A DNA stretch of 64,000 nucleotides from Streptomyces sp. NBC_00250 (GTDB lineage Bacteria > Actinomycetota > Actinomycetes > Streptomycetales > Streptomycetaceae): contig NZ_CP108088.1 in NCBI RefSeq assembly GCF_036192275.1, forward strand, positions 2,667,501 to 2,731,500. The letters run 5' to 3'. Positions 28,660 to 38,313 of this stretch are shown here, in pieces. The notes under the pieces were generated by a model. The model did no database searches, was not told the origin of the DNA, and saw only the letters and a program-made list of their open reading frames with translations. The translations under genes and the position numbers were made by a program. Position 1 is the stretch's first letter; each line of letters starts with the position of its first letter.

Positions 28660-29721
28660 GTGACGACAGCGAGCACCCCCGCCGACGTGGCGCGGGCCGA
28701 AGAGGCCCGCGCCACGGACGGCGCACCCCGCACCGGTTCCTCCCTCGGCTATCTCCGCCACGCGGCGGGCAAGCTGGGCGGCGCGCTCGTCTCCCTCTTC
28801 GCCGTCCTCGTCACCAGCTTCTTCCTCTTCCGGATCATCCCCGGAGACCCGGTGAAGGCGATGACGCACGGCGTCCCCACCTCCGCCGAGCAACTCGCCA
28901 CACTACGACGTCAGTTCGGCCTCGATCTGCCGCTCTGGCAGCAGTTCACCGACTACTGCGCCAAGGCGCTGAGCGGTGACCTCGGCACCTCGTTCCAGTT
29001 CCGCGCCCCGGTCGGCGAGCTGATCGCGGAGAAGCTGCCCGCGACGCTGCTGCTCACCGGCGTCGCCGTGGTGATCTACTCGGCGCTCGGGCTCTGGCTC
29101 GGCACCCGTTCGGCCTGGCGCCACGGCGGGCTCGGCGACAAGCTGAACACCGGGATCGCGCTGACCCTGTGGTCGGTGCCCTCCTTCTGGCTCGGGCTGC
29201 TGCTCATCATCGTGTTCTCGGTCGGCATCGGTCCGATCCCGGGACTCTTCCCGACCGGCGGCATGGAGTCGGGCACGGGCGAGACCGGCTTCGCCTACGT
29301 CCTCGACGTCGCCCACCACCTCGTCCTCCCGGTCGTCACGCTCGTGGCCGTCGGCTACGCGCAGACCCTGCTCGTGATGCGCTCCTCGCTCCTCGACGAG
29401 ATGGGCGGCGACTATCTGACGACGGCGCGGGCGAAGGGGCTGCGCGACGACGACGTGCGGCGCCGGCACGCCGTGCCGAACGCGCTCCTGCCGACCGTGA
29501 CCATGATCTTCATCAACCTGGGCCATGTGGCGGCCGGTTCGATCCTGGTGGAGACGGTGTTCTCCTGGCCGGGGCTCGGCGGGCTGTTCTACCAGGCCCT
29601 GAGCGTGCCCGACCTGCCGCTCGTCCAGGGCCTGTTCGTGGTCTTCGCCGGAGCGATGATCCTGATGAACCTGATCGCCGACCTGCTCTATCCGCTGCTC
29701 GACCCCAGGGTGGGCCGATGA
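28660..29721 (+). CDS. Peptide ABC transporter permease (DppB type)
   Basis: 353-residue membrane subunit with about six helices and the inner-membrane-component loop RAKGLRDDDVRRRHAVPNALLPT that docks on the ATPases. The DppB feature IIPGDPVKAMTHG in the first periplasmic loop is present. GTG start three bases past the preceding stop. The N-terminal 30 residues are a polar extension. The next gene overlaps by ATGA. Confidence 0.92.
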   Translation: MTTASTPADVARAEEARATDGAPRTGSSLGYLRHAAGKLGGALVSLFAVLVTSFFLFRIIPGDPVKAMTHGVPTSAEQLATLRRQFGLDLPLWQQFTDYCAKALSGDLGTSFQFRAPVGELIAEKLPATLLLTGVAVVIYSALGLWLGTRSAWRHGGLGDKLNTGIALTLWSVPSFWLGLLLIIVFSVGIGPIPGLFPTGGMESGTGETGFAYVLDVAHHLVLPVVTLVAVGYAQTLLVMRSSLLDEMGGDYLTTARAKGLRDDDVRRRHAVPNALLPTVTMIFINLGHVAAGSILVETVFSWPGLGGLFYQALSVPDLPLVQGLFVVFAGAMILMNLIADLLYPLLDPRVGR

Positions 29722-30632
29722 CCTCGACCGAGCCGACGCTGTCGTCGGCGGCCTCTCTGCGGTGGGAACGCCGCCGCAGCTCGGTGGCCCGCTTCTGGAA
29801 GGCGTACCGCACCCATCGCGCCGGGCTCTTCGGCCTCGCCGGGCTCGCCCTCATCGCGCTGCTCGCGCTGACCGCCCCGTGGACCGTCGGCGCCGACGTG
29901 CAGTCCGTGACACAGGCCCCGGGCACCGCACTGGAGTCACCGAGCGCCGAATTCCCCCTGGGAACCGATCAGTTCGGGCGTTCGCTGCTCGGTCTGCTGA
30001 TCTGGGGAGCACGGATCTCGCTGCTCGTGGGACTCCTTGCGGCGGCGCTCTCCGTCGCCATCGGCACCCTCGTGGGGATCATCGCCGGACACTACGGCGG
30101 CTGGTTCTCGACCGTCGTCATGCGGATCACCGACTGGTTCCTGGTGATGCCGACGCTGGTCCTCGCGATCGTGCTCGCCACCGTCATGTCCCGGTCGATG
30201 TGGACGGTCGTCATCGCCATCGGGGTGACCTCCTGGCCGACCACCGCCCGCCTGGTACGGGCCCAGACGATCGCGGTCGAGTCCCGCCCGTACATCGAGC
30301 GGGCGACCGCGCTCGGCGGCGGCCACGGGCACGTCATGAGCAGGCACGTGCTGCCGAACGTGATGCCGCTGGTCCTCGCGCAGACCACCCTCGGCATCTC
30401 GACCGCCATCCTCACCGAGGCCACCCTGGCCTTCCTCGGACTCGGCGATCCCACGGTGGTCTCCTGGGGCGGGATGCTCCAGGACGCCCGCGAGGCCGGC
30501 GCGGTCTCCTCCGGGCACTGGTGGTACCTGGCCCCGCCCGGCATCGCCATCGCCCTGGTCGCGCTGGCGTTCACGCTCTGCGGCCGGGCCGTCGAGTCCG
30601 TGCTCAACCCGAAGCTGGGGGTGGGGCGATGA
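29718..30632 (+). CDS. Peptide ABC transporter permease (DppC type)
   Basis: 304 residues with about six helices; FPLGTDQFGRSLLGLLIWGAR is the DppC signature and ERATALGGGHGHVMSRHVLPN is the ATPase-docking loop. Start ATG overlaps the previous stop (ATGA), and the end overlaps the next start, so all subunits are translationally coupled. Pairs with the DppB-type permease as the translocation channel. Confidence 0.93.
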   Translation: MTSTEPTLSSAASLRWERRRSSVARFWKAYRTHRAGLFGLAGLALIALLALTAPWTVGADVQSVTQAPGTALESPSAEFPLGTDQFGRSLLGLLIWGARISLLVGLLAAALSVAIGTLVGIIAGHYGGWFSTVVMRITDWFLVMPTLVLAIVLATVMSRSMWTVVIAIGVTSWPTTARLVRAQTIAVESRPYIERATALGGGHGHVMSRHVLPNVMPLVLAQTTLGISTAILTEATLAFLGLGDPTVVSWGGMLQDAREAGAVSSGHWWYLAPPGIAIALVALAFTLCGRAVESVLNPKLGVGR

Positions 30633-31594
30633 GCCTCCTGGAGGTACGGGACCTGAGGGTGACGTACGGGTCGGGCGCGGCCGCCGTGCCCGCCGTCCGC
30701 GGGGTCGACCTGACCCTGGAGGCGGGCAGCAAGCTCGGCGTGGCGGGCGAGTCCGGCTGCGGCAAGTCCACGCTCGCACTCGCGCTGCTGCGTCTGCTTC
30801 CCGCGTCGGCGCGGATCGAGGGGCGGATCCTGCTCGACGGCGACGACGTCCTCGCCATGAAGTGGGGGCGGCTCCGGGCCGTGCGCTGGGCGGGTGCGTC
30901 GATCGTCTTCCAGGGCGCGATGCACTCGCTGAACGCCGTGCACCGGATCGGGGAGCAGATCGCCGAACCGATGCTCGTACACGGGCGTGCGACCCCGGCG
31001 GCGGCCCGCAGGAAGGCCGGCGAGCTGCTCGAACACGTCGGTCTGCCCGCCGCGCGCGCGGCCGCCTATCCGCACGAGCTGTCCGGCGGGCAGCGGCAGC
31101 GCGTGATGATCGCGATGGCGCTCGCCTGCGACCCTCGGCTGATCGTCGCGGACGAGCCGACGACCGCGCTCGACGTGATGATCCAGGCGCAGATCCTGCG
31201 GCTGATCGAGCGGCTCGTAGCCGAGCAGTCCATCAGCCTCCTGATGATCAGCCACGACCTGGCGGTCCTCGCCGACACCTGCGACCGGCTCGCCGTGATG
31301 TACGCGGGCCGGGTCGTCGAGGAGGGTCCGGCGCGGGCGGTGTACGAGTCCGCCCACCACCCCTACGGCCGGGCGCTGTCCTCGGCGTTCCCCCGCGTCG
31401 GGGACCTCGCGTCCCGGCGGGCACCGCGCGGACTGCCCGGCGACCCGCCGGACCCGGCGGAGCTGCCCGCCGGATGCACCTTCCATCCGCGCTGCCCGGT
31501 GGCGGTGGACGCCTGCACGGAGCTCGACCAGGAACTGCGGGACGCGAGCGCGGGACACCGGGCCGCCTGCGTCCATGTCGGGAGTGCGTCATGA
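30629..31594 (+). CDS. Peptide ABC transporter ATP-binding protein (DppD type)
   Basis: 321 residues with Walker [10 protein letters not shown], signature LSGGQRQRV, Walker [13 protein letters not shown] and H-loop ISHDLAVL, plus the C-terminal oligopeptide-transporter extension ([17 protein letters not shown]), whose cysteines in related proteins hold an iron-sulfur cluster. Overlaps both neighbours by ATGA. Confidence 0.93.
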   Translation: MSLLEVRDLRVTYGSGAAAVPAVRGVDLTLEAGSKLGVAGESGCGKSTLALALLRLLPASARIEGRILLDGDDVLAMKWGRLRAVRWAGASIVFQGAMHSLNAVHRIGEQIAEPMLVHGRATPAAARRKAGELLEHVGLPAARAAAYPHELSGGQRQRVMIAMALACDPRLIVADEPTTALDVMIQAQILRLIERLVAEQSISLLMISHDLAVLADTCDRLAVMYAGRVVEEGPARAVYESAHHPYGRALSSAFPRVGDLASRRAPRGLPGDPPDPAELPAGCTFHPRCPVAVDACTELDQELRDASAGHRAACVHVGSAS

Positions 31595-32604
31595 GTACGG
31601 AGACATCCACCGCGCCCACGGAGACGTCCACCGGGTCGCTGCTGTCGGCGCGCGGACTGCACGTCACCTTCCCCGGGCGGCGGGGCGCGCCGCCCGCGCG
31701 CGCCGTCGACGGGGTGGACCTGGACATCGGCGCGGGCGAGATCGTGGCCCTCGTCGGGGAGTCGGGCTGCGGCAAGACGACCCTGGCCCGCTCGCTCCTC
31801 GGTCTGGTCCGCCCCACCTCGGGGACGATCGCCTTCGACGGGAAGCCGCTCGCCTACTCCTCCGGGGCCCTCAAGGCCTACCGGAAGCGGGCGCAGCTGG
31901 TCCTCCAGGACCCGAGCGGCTCGCTGAACCCCCGGCACACCGTGTACGACGCGGTGGCGGAGGGGCTGCGGATCCACGGATACGCGGGCGACGAACGGGA
32001 GGCGGTCGCCGGCGCCCTCGCACGGGCCGGACTCCGACCTCCGGAGCGCTTCTTCCTGCGCTACCCGCACGAGCTGTCCGGCGGGCAGCGGCAGCGGGTG
32101 GTCATCGCGGGCGCGCTGGTGCTGGAGCCCGAACTCATCGTCGCCGACGAGCCGGTGGCCTCGCTGGACGCGTCCGTACGGGGCGAGATCCTGGCACTGC
32201 TGCTGCGCCTGCGGGACGAACTCGGCCTGTCCGCCCTGGTGGTGACGCACGACCTGGGTCTCGCGTGGAACATCGCGGACCGGGTGGCGGTGATGTACCT
32301 GGGCCGGGTCGTGGAGACGGGGACGGTGGAGTCCGTCCTGACCCGGCCTCGACATCCGTACACACAGGCGTTGTTGTCGGTGCTTCCGGAGTCCGGTGGC
32401 GCTCCGGTGGTGCTGACCGGTGAGCCCCCGGACCCGTCCCGCATCCCGTCCGGCTGCCGCTTCCACGCCCGCTGCCAGGTCCTCGCCTCGGGCGAGGCGG
32501 CGGCGGTCGCGGACCGCTGCCGCGGCGAGAGCCTGCCGGTCCTGGGCGGCGGCGGGGATCAGGCGGTGGCCTGCCACTGGGTGACGCGGGAGGCGGCGGT
32601 CTGA
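31591..32604 (+). CDS. Peptide ABC transporter ATP-binding protein (DppF type)
   Basis: 337 residues; Walker [10 protein letters not shown], signature [10 protein letters not shown], Walker B LIVADEPVASLD, H-loop VTHDLGLAW and the C-terminal RIPSGCRFHARCQ extension. It forms the ATPase heterodimer with the DppD-type subunit. Last gene of the importer; a small hairpin overlaps its stop codon. Confidence 0.93.
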   Translation: MSTETSTAPTETSTGSLLSARGLHVTFPGRRGAPPARAVDGVDLDIGAGEIVALVGESGCGKTTLARSLLGLVRPTSGTIAFDGKPLAYSSGALKAYRKRAQLVLQDPSGSLNPRHTVYDAVAEGLRIHGYAGDEREAVAGALARAGLRPPERFFLRYPHELSGGQRQRVVIAGALVLEPELIVADEPVASLDASVRGEILALLLRLRDELGLSALVVTHDLGLAWNIADRVAVMYLGRVVETGTVESVLTRPRHPYTQALLSVLPESGGAPVVLTGEPPDPSRIPSGCRFHARCQVLASGEAAAVADRCRGESLPVLGGGGDQAVACHWVTREAAV

Positions 32605-32618
32605 GCCGGTCGGCTCAG
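32601..32618. terminator. Short hairpin at the end of the ABC operon
   Basis: 7-bp arms CTGAGCC (32601-32607) and GGCTCAG (32612-32618) with a 4-nt loop, including the stop codon of the last ABC gene and lying between convergent genes. Weak by local standards. Confidence 0.45.
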
Positions 32619-32656
32619 AGGGTGGCGGGCGTGGCGGGCGGCTTGCCCTGACGGGC

Positions 32657-33625
32657 CTAATCGGCCTGGGGGTGCTCCAGGTCGTACGCCTCCGTCAGCT
32701 CGCGGCAGCGCTTCACGTCGCCGGCCATCGCTTCCAGGAGGTCGTCCAGGGTGTCGAACTTGAGCATCCCTCGGACGTACTCCAGGAACTCCACGGCCAC
32801 GTGCAGCCCGTACAGGTCGAGGCCCTCGCGGTCGATCGCGTACGCCTCGACCGTCCGCTCCGTGCCGTCGAACTGCGGGTTGGTGCCGACCGAGATGGCC
32901 GCCGGCATCCGCTCCCCGTCGGCCGTCAGCCAGCCGGCGTAGACGCCGTCCGCCGGGATCGCGGTGTGCGGGAGGGTCTCGACGTTGGCCGTCGGGAAGC
33001 CGAGCTCGCGGCCGCGCTGCGCGCCGCGGACCACGATGCCCTCGACCCGGTGCGGGCGGCCGAGGATCTCGGAAGCCCCGGCCATGTCGCCCTCGGCGAC
33101 GAGCCGGCGGGTGAGGGTGGAGGAGAAGGGCTGGCCGCCGCCCGCGGAGCCGCTGACGTACAGGTCGATGACCTCGACCTCGTAGTCGTAGGTGGCGCCG
33201 AGCTCGGAGAGGAAGGCGACGTTTCCGGCGGCCCGGTGTCCGAAGCGGAAGTTGGGGCCCTCGATGACGGCCTTCGCGTGCAGCTTGTCGACGAGCACCT
33301 TGACGATGAAGTCGGCCGGGGACAGCTGGGAGAACTCGGCGGTGAACGGCAGCACGAGCACCGCGTCCACGCCGAGGCCGGCCATCAGCTCGGCGCGCCG
33401 GTGGTGCGGGGCGAGCAGCGGCGGATGGCTGCCGGGCCGTACGACCTCGGAGGGGTGCGGGTCGAAGGTGACCACGACGGACGGGACGCCGAGTTCCCGG
33501 GCGCGCTCGACGGCACGCCCGATGATCAGCTGGTGCCCGCGGTGCACCCCGTCGTAGGAGCCGATGGTGACGACGCTGCGCCCCCAGTCCTGGGGGATGT
33601 CCTCCAAGCCACGCCAGCGCTGCAC
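32657..33625 (-). CDS. ribF: Bifunctional riboflavin kinase / FAD synthetase
   Basis: 322 residues making FMN and FAD from riboflavin. The N-terminal nucleotidyltransferase domain has IGSYDGVHRGHQ and the C-terminal kinase domain has GFPTANVE and GVYAGW. The GTG at 33625 (VQRWRGLEDI) follows GAGGAG and is preferred over the in-frame upstream ATG at 33691. It lies 31 bases downstream of the large protease/NTPase gene on the same strand, in its usual neighbourhood near truB. Confidence 0.95.
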   Translation of the reverse strand: MQRWRGLEDIPQDWGRSVVTIGSYDGVHRGHQLIIGRAVERARELGVPSVVVTFDPHPSEVVRPGSHPPLLAPHHRRAELMAGLGVDAVLVLPFTAEFSQLSPADFIVKVLVDKLHAKAVIEGPNFRFGHRAAGNVAFLSELGATYDYEVEVIDLYVSGSAGGGQPFSSTLTRRLVAEGDMAGASEILGRPHRVEGIVVRGAQRGRELGFPTANVETLPHTAIPADGVYAGWLTADGERMPAAISVGTNPQFDGTERTVEAYAIDREGLDLYGLHVAVEFLEYVRGMLKFDTLDDLLEAMAGDVKRCRELTEAYDLEHPQAD

Positions 33626-33656
33626 TGTGACCGCTCCTCGTCCGCCTGTTCGCCGA

Positions 33657-36600
33657 TTACGCAGGTCTAAGACTGCCATGCCCACGGCCATCGGTTCGCA
33701 TCGGCATGGAAGTGCCGTGGCTCAGCATCGTCCGGAGGGTCTCCTGACCGAGCAGCGGCGCCCAGCGGGCGGGGTCGGCGACCGTCCAGGCGGCGAGCAG
33801 CGCGGCGAAGGCGGGCCACGTGCGGACGAGTCCCGCGAGGACCGGGTCGAGCAGCCCGGCGCCTTCGGGGGTACGGGCCCACAGCTCGCCGACCCGGTGC
33901 GTGAGCGCCCGGGTGCGCGGCTCGCTGCGCCGCTCCGCGCCCTCCGCGGCGGCCGTCAGGAGGGCGTCCAGGACGGTGAACTCCCCCGATTCGGACTCGT
34001 ACCGCTCGTGCTCCAGGAGTACGTCGAGCAGTTCGGCCCGCAGATGCCGGGAGGCGCCGGTGCCGGGGGCGGCGAGGACGGGGGCGAGCGCGCGGCGGAC
34101 CTGCGCGGGCCGGCCCCGGATCAGGCCCGAGACGAGCGGGAAGAGTACGGTCCGGGCCGCCGGACCGTACTCGAACCGTCGGTCGACGAAGTCGGCCACG
34201 TGCCCGGCGCCCTCGGGGTGGCGGGCGACGTACTCGCGGACGAGGGAGGCGACCCGGCGGGCGAGGGCGGGCGTGTCGACCTCGGCGAGGGCGCGCAGGG
34301 CGGCGGCCGGGACCTCGCCCGTGCCGTGGAGCCGCCCCCCGAAGGCGGCCAGGACCGGCCCGGGGTCGGCCGCCAGGGCCTCGGCGAGGGCGCTCGCGGG
34401 CACCTGGGGCTCGGCCAGGGCGCGGGGCAGGTGGCGGTCCCGGGCGTGCGGGTCGCGGATCAGCAGGCCGAGGGCGGCGCCGTGGAGGGTCCGGTCGCCG
34501 GGACGGGCGAGCAGGGCGAGGGCGGCGTAGCGGAGGAGTTCCCGGTCGGTGGCGCCGGTGGCGTGACCGGCGACCAGCTGCCCGTACGTGGCGGCCGCGA
34601 CGCGCCGCTCCGGGCGCCCGTCGTCGTGGGCCCAGCGGTCGACGGCCCGGCAGACGGCCGAGGGCTCGTCCTCGGCGAGGGCGGCGAGGAGGCCGTCGGC
34701 GAGCGGGTGGGCGGTGGCGACGAGCGCCTCGCACAGGTCGTCGACGGCGAGTCCCCGATGGGTGTGCAGGAGGGTCTGGGCGGTGGTGGCGACGGTGGCG
34801 TGCGGGGCGGCGGGGAGGGGGCGCTCGTCGCCGAACCAGCGGCAGAGCAGCGGCTGCACACCCCGGGGGTCGGCGGCCAGCAGGGCGGCGACGGCGTCGA
34901 GCGACCGGTCTTCGCGGGGTTCCGGGCCGGCCGGCCGGTCGGCGGGGACGAGCCGCCGCAGCAGATCGATCCGTTCGTCCTCCCCGAGCGGAAGCCCCAG
35001 CCAGAACTCCGGGCCGAACGCGGCGAACACGGCGTGCCGCTCGGCGCGGGCCCCGATCCGGTCGGCGAGCAGCCGCAGCACGGGCAGGTACGGCCGGGGG
35101 TCCGGCAGCCGCCGCACGCTCTCCCCGAACAGCCGGGCGGCCCACCAGGGCCCGTCGCCGGGAGCCCCGCGCTCCTCGTCCGCGAAGCCGGCGAGGGCCT
35201 CGGCGAGCGCGGCGAGGCGGGGGGCGAGGGCGGCCGGGCCGCGCTCCCGGTGGAGCAGCAGGAGCGCCTGGAGGACGGGGCCGATGCGGTGGCGCGGGAC
35301 GGGCGGGGCCGGGGGTGCGTTGCCGGGGGTGCGTTGCCGGGGGACGGCGGGCGGGGCGGCGGGGTCGGCGGTACCGGCGGGCGGGGCAGCTGCTTCAGGA
35401 CCGGCGAGGGGGCCGAAGGGGCGTCCCGGAGGGGATCCGAGCCCCGGGGAGAGGAGTGCCTCCAGGGCGCCGTCCAGGTCCAGGTGTGCCGCCTGCACCC
35501 AGTCCGCCAGCTCCTCGTGGGCGAAGCGGTAGCCGGAGCCCGCGGGCACCAGCAGTCCTTCCGTGAGCACCGCCGGGGCCCAGCCCTCCCGCCAGGGGAA
35601 GAGCTCCTCGAAGGAGGCCCGGTCGAGGACGCCGTGTCCGGGGCCGAGGCAGCGGCGGGCCGCCTCGTGGACCTGGCCGGTCACCCGCGCGGCGAGGCGG
35701 CGTACGCCGTTCCCCCGGAGGAGGGGCCGGGTGCCGGCGGCGATCCGGACGGCGATCCGCAGGCACATCAGGTCCAGATGGGCGGTGAAGATCTCCTCGC
35801 GGCCCGGCCGCCCGGGTACGTCCCCGGGCAGCGCGGCCCGTACCTCGGCGAGCAGGCGCAGGGCCAGTGGGTGGCGGGCGTCGGCCTCGGCGAGGTCCGT
35901 CTCCCCGAGCCCGTACCCCTCGCGTACGGCCCGTGCCTCCGTCGCTGAGTACGGCCCTAGGACGAGGGCGGCGGGCAGCGCCGCGGGCAGTCCGTCCCGG
36001 GGGCCTGTCGCCGGCTTGTGCAGTGCGCCCGGGCCGTAGAGGGCCCCGGCCCGTTCCCAGTGCTCGGGGCGGCAGGCGGTGACGAGGTGGGCGTGGTGGG
36101 CGCGGAGCCAGTCCTCGGTGGCCGCCGTCCACTCGGCGAGCCGGTGGGCGAGGTGCGGAGGCATCTCCTCGGGGCCGTCGAGGACGACGAGGAGCGGCCG
36201 GCCCGCCTCGTGGGCTAGGGCGGCGGCCCGTTCCGGGGTGGCGGTGGCGGTGTCGCCGAGCGCCCCGGAGGCGGCGACGATCCGGCCGGCCTGCTGGAGC
36301 GCGCGGCCGACGGCGTCGGCGAGCGAGTCGTCCTCGGCGCGCAGGTCGGCGCCGCGCAGCCGGACGGTGGGGGCGGGCGCGACGCCCCGGGCGCGGCGGG
36401 CGCAGAGGGCGGCGAGGGCGGTGGTGCGGCCGGTGCCGGGGGCGCCGACGAGGGCCAGGACGGGTGCCTCGCCCGCCGCGAAGCGGGCGAACTCTCGGAC
36501 GCACTCGGGCCGTTCGACCGGTTCGGGCCAGGGATCGGGTTCCCGTACGGGGCCGGTGGAGGTGGCGGTGAGTTCCAGGATTCCGGCGAGGTTGAGGTCG

Positions 36601-37211
36601 GGTCCGTAGGCGGGGACGGTGGCGGCGTTGCGCCGGAGGAGGGCGGTGAGGGGGCCTTCGGGCCGCAGCGGCACGGCGTATCCGGCGGCCTGGCGGTCGC
36701 CGTGCAGGGCGGTGCCGAGGACGGCGAGGACGGTGCCGGTGGTGGTGTCGAGGACGGGCCCGCCGGCGGCCTGTCCGCCGAGGCGGAGGGCCTCGGCGCC
36801 CTCGGTGCCGATGGCGAGTTCGAGGGCGTCGGCGAGGGTGTGGAAGCGGTCGGTGGCGGTGTACGTGACGGCGGCGGGCCCGAGCACCCGGGCCTCGCGC
36901 CAGCCGTGGGCGGCGATCCGTACGTACGTGCCGGGTTCGATCTCGGCGCGGGTCGCGAGCGGCAGCGGGCGTACGTCGAGCCCTTCGGTCCGTACGAGCG
37001 CGAGGCCGCTCTCCGGCAGGGGGGTGACGGCCTCGGCCTCGGCGAGCCAGGTCCGGTCGCCCGGGGCGTGCAGGACGACACGGCTGAGCCCGTCGACGGC
37101 TTCGTGACTGGTGACGACCGTTCCGTGGTGGTCGGCGAGGAATCCGGTGCCGCGAGGCCGGCCCGCCAGATCGCAGATCCGTACCAGCGTCGCCAGGTCC
37201 CCGCGTCCCAT
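33657..37211 (-). CDS. Degenerate trypsin-like domain fused to a P-loop NTPase with long helical C-terminus
   Basis: 1184 residues. Residues 1-190 resemble a trypsin-like domain: the histidine region VVTSHEAVDG is kept (His36), but the aspartate position reads SGLALV (Gly69) and the nucleophile motif reads GQAAGGP (Ala149 where Ser is expected), so proteolysis is unlikely. Residues about 225-560 are an AAA/NACHT-like NTPase with Walker A GAPGTGRTT (256-264) and Walker B LLVVLDGPEE (340-349). The remaining 600 residues look like Ala/Leu/Arg-rich helical repeats, suggesting a scaffold. No signal peptide. Such protease/STAND-type fusions occur widely in actinomycetes, and some related architectures act in signalling or phage defence; the role here is unknown. 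The ATG at 37211 has no good ribosome site. Confidence 0.75.
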   Translation of the reverse strand: MGRGDLATLVRICDLAGRPRGTGFLADHHGTVVTSHEAVDGLSRVVLHAPGDRTWLAEAEAVTPLPESGLALVRTEGLDVRPLPLATRAEIEPGTYVRIAAHGWREARVLGPAAVTYTATDRFHTLADALELAIGTEGAEALRLGGQAAGGPVLDTTTGTVLAVLGTALHGDRQAAGYAVPLRPEGPLTALLRRNAATVPAYGPDLNLAGILELTATSTGPVREPDPWPEPVERPECVREFARFAAGEAPVLALVGAPGTGRTTALAALCARRARGVAPAPTVRLRGADLRAEDDSLADAVGRALQQAGRIVAASGALGDTATATPERAAALAHEAGRPLLVVLDGPEEMPPHLAHRLAEWTAATEDWLRAHHAHLVTACRPEHWERAGALYGPGALHKPATGPRDGLPAALPAALVLGPYSATEARAVREGYGLGETDLAEADARHPLALRLLAEVRAALPGDVPGRPGREEIFTAHLDLMCLRIAVRIAAGTRPLLRGNGVRRLAARVTGQVHEAARRCLGPGHGVLDRASFEELFPWREGWAPAVLTEGLLVPAGSGYRFAHEELADWVQAAHLDLDGALEALLSPGLGSPPGRPFGPLAGPEAAAPPAGTADPAAPPAVPRQRTPGNAPPAPPVPRHRIGPVLQALLLLHRERGPAALAPRLAALAEALAGFADEERGAPGDGPWWAARLFGESVRRLPDPRPYLPVLRLLADRIGARAERHAVFAAFGPEFWLGLPLGEDERIDLLRRLVPADRPAGPEPREDRSLDAVAALLAADPRGVQPLLCRWFGDERPLPAAPHATVATTAQTLLHTHRGLAVDDLCEALVATAHPLADGLLAALAEDEPSAVCRAVDRWAHDDGRPERRVAAATYGQLVAGHATGATDRELLRYAALALLARPGDRTLHGAALGLLIRDPHARDRHLPRALAEPQVPASALAEALAADPGPVLAAFGGRLHGTGEVPAAALRALAEVDTPALARRVASLVREYVARHPEGAGHVADFVDRRFEYGPAARTVLFPLVSGLIRGRPAQVRRALAPVLAAPGTGASRHLRAELLDVLLEHERYESESGEFTVLDALLTAAAEGAERRSEPRTRALTHRVGELWARTPEGAGLLDPVLAGLVRTWPAFAALLAAWTVADPARWAPLLGQETLRTMLSHGTSMPMRTDGRGHGSLRPA

Positions 37212-37365
37212 GGTGTCGACGGTAGGTCGCCGGTGATCACACGACGAACCAGGAAGGGAAACGCGCCCCCTGGCACTCCCCCGTTCACTCCGAGCGCCTC
37301 CCTGATCGGGTGATTCCTCGGCGTTCCACCGGACAGGCTCTCCCGGGGGAAAGGTGGGGGAACAA

Positions 37366-37399
37366 CGTGGGGCGGGCACGCGCGCGTGCCCGCCCCACG
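37366..37399 (-). terminator. Terminator after truB, 34-bp palindrome
   Basis: CGTGGGGCGGGCACGCG (37366-37382) is followed with no spacer by its exact complement (37383-37399), 15 bases past the truB stop. Confidence 0.8.
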
Positions 37400-37413
37400 A
37401 TGAACCGCTGGGA

Positions 37414-38313
37414 TCAGCCGAAGACGGCCAGGCTCTTGGCCTTGCCCCGATGGTCCTCGACGAGCGCGAGAAGCGTCCCGTCGGGTCCGTAGACCGCGAC
37501 CGGACCCGCCGGGTACTCCGGCATCTCCAGGCGCACGCCGTTCAGCAGCAGCTTGGCCCGCTTCTCGTCGACGTCCCACCGGGGGAACGCCGCCGAGGCC
37601 GCGTCGGCGACCGGCATGACCGTGAGCTCCTCCTGGAGCTGGTCGAGCGTCTTCGCCGAGTCCAGCTTGTACGGGCCGACCCGGGTGCGGCGCAGCGCGG
37701 TCAGGTGCCCGCCCACACCGAGCCCGGCGCCCAGGTCCCGGGCGAGCGCCCGGATGTACGTACCGGAGGAGCAGACGACGGAGACGACCAGGTCGACGAC
37801 GGGGGTGCCGTCCTCGGCGGTCGCCTCACGGACGTCGTACACCCGGAAGGAGGAGACGGTGACCGGGCGGGCCGGGATCTCGAACTCCTCGCCGCCGCGC
37901 ACGCGCGCGTACGACCGCTTGCCGTCGATCTTGATCGCGGAGACCTTCGAAGGCACCTGCATGATGGCGCCGGTCAGCTCGGCGACGCCCGCGTCGATGC
38001 CCTCACGGGTCACCTTGGAGGCGTCGACGGAGGCCGTGATCTCGCCCTCGGCGTCGTCGGTGACCGTCGTCTGGCCCAGGCGGATGGTGCCCAGGTACTC
38101 CTTCTCGGTCAGCGCGAGGTGACCGAGGAGCTTGGTCGCCCGCTCCACGCCGAGGACGAGGACGCCGGTGGCCATGGGGTCGAGCGTGCCGGCGTGGCCC
38201 ACCCGGCGGGTCTTCGCGATCCCGCGCATCTTGGCCACGACGTCGTGCGAGGTGAAGCCCGACGGCTTGTCGACGATGACAAGGCCGTCGGGCACCTTTG
38301 CTGCGTTGCTCAT
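37414..38313 (-). CDS. truB: tRNA pseudouridine-55 synthase
   Basis: 299 residues; forms the universal pseudouridine 55 in the tRNA T-loop. The catalytic aspartate motif GHAGTLDPMATG and KPSGFTSHDVV are intact. Its ATG overlaps the rbfA stop (ATGA), ending the rimP-nusA-infB-rbfA-truB stretch that is conserved across bacteria. Confidence 0.97.
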   Translation of the reverse strand: MSNAAKVPDGLVIVDKPSGFTSHDVVAKMRGIAKTRRVGHAGTLDPMATGVLVLGVERATKLLGHLALTEKEYLGTIRLGQTTVTDDAEGEITASVDASKVTREGIDAGVAELTGAIMQVPSKVSAIKIDGKRSYARVRGGEEFEIPARPVTVSSFRVYDVREATAEDGTPVVDLVVSVVCSSGTYIRALARDLGAGLGVGGHLTALRRTRVGPYKLDSAKTLDQLQEELTVMPVADAASAAFPRWDVDEKRAKLLLNGVRLEMPEYPAGPVAVYGPDGTLLALVEDHRGKAKSLAVFG

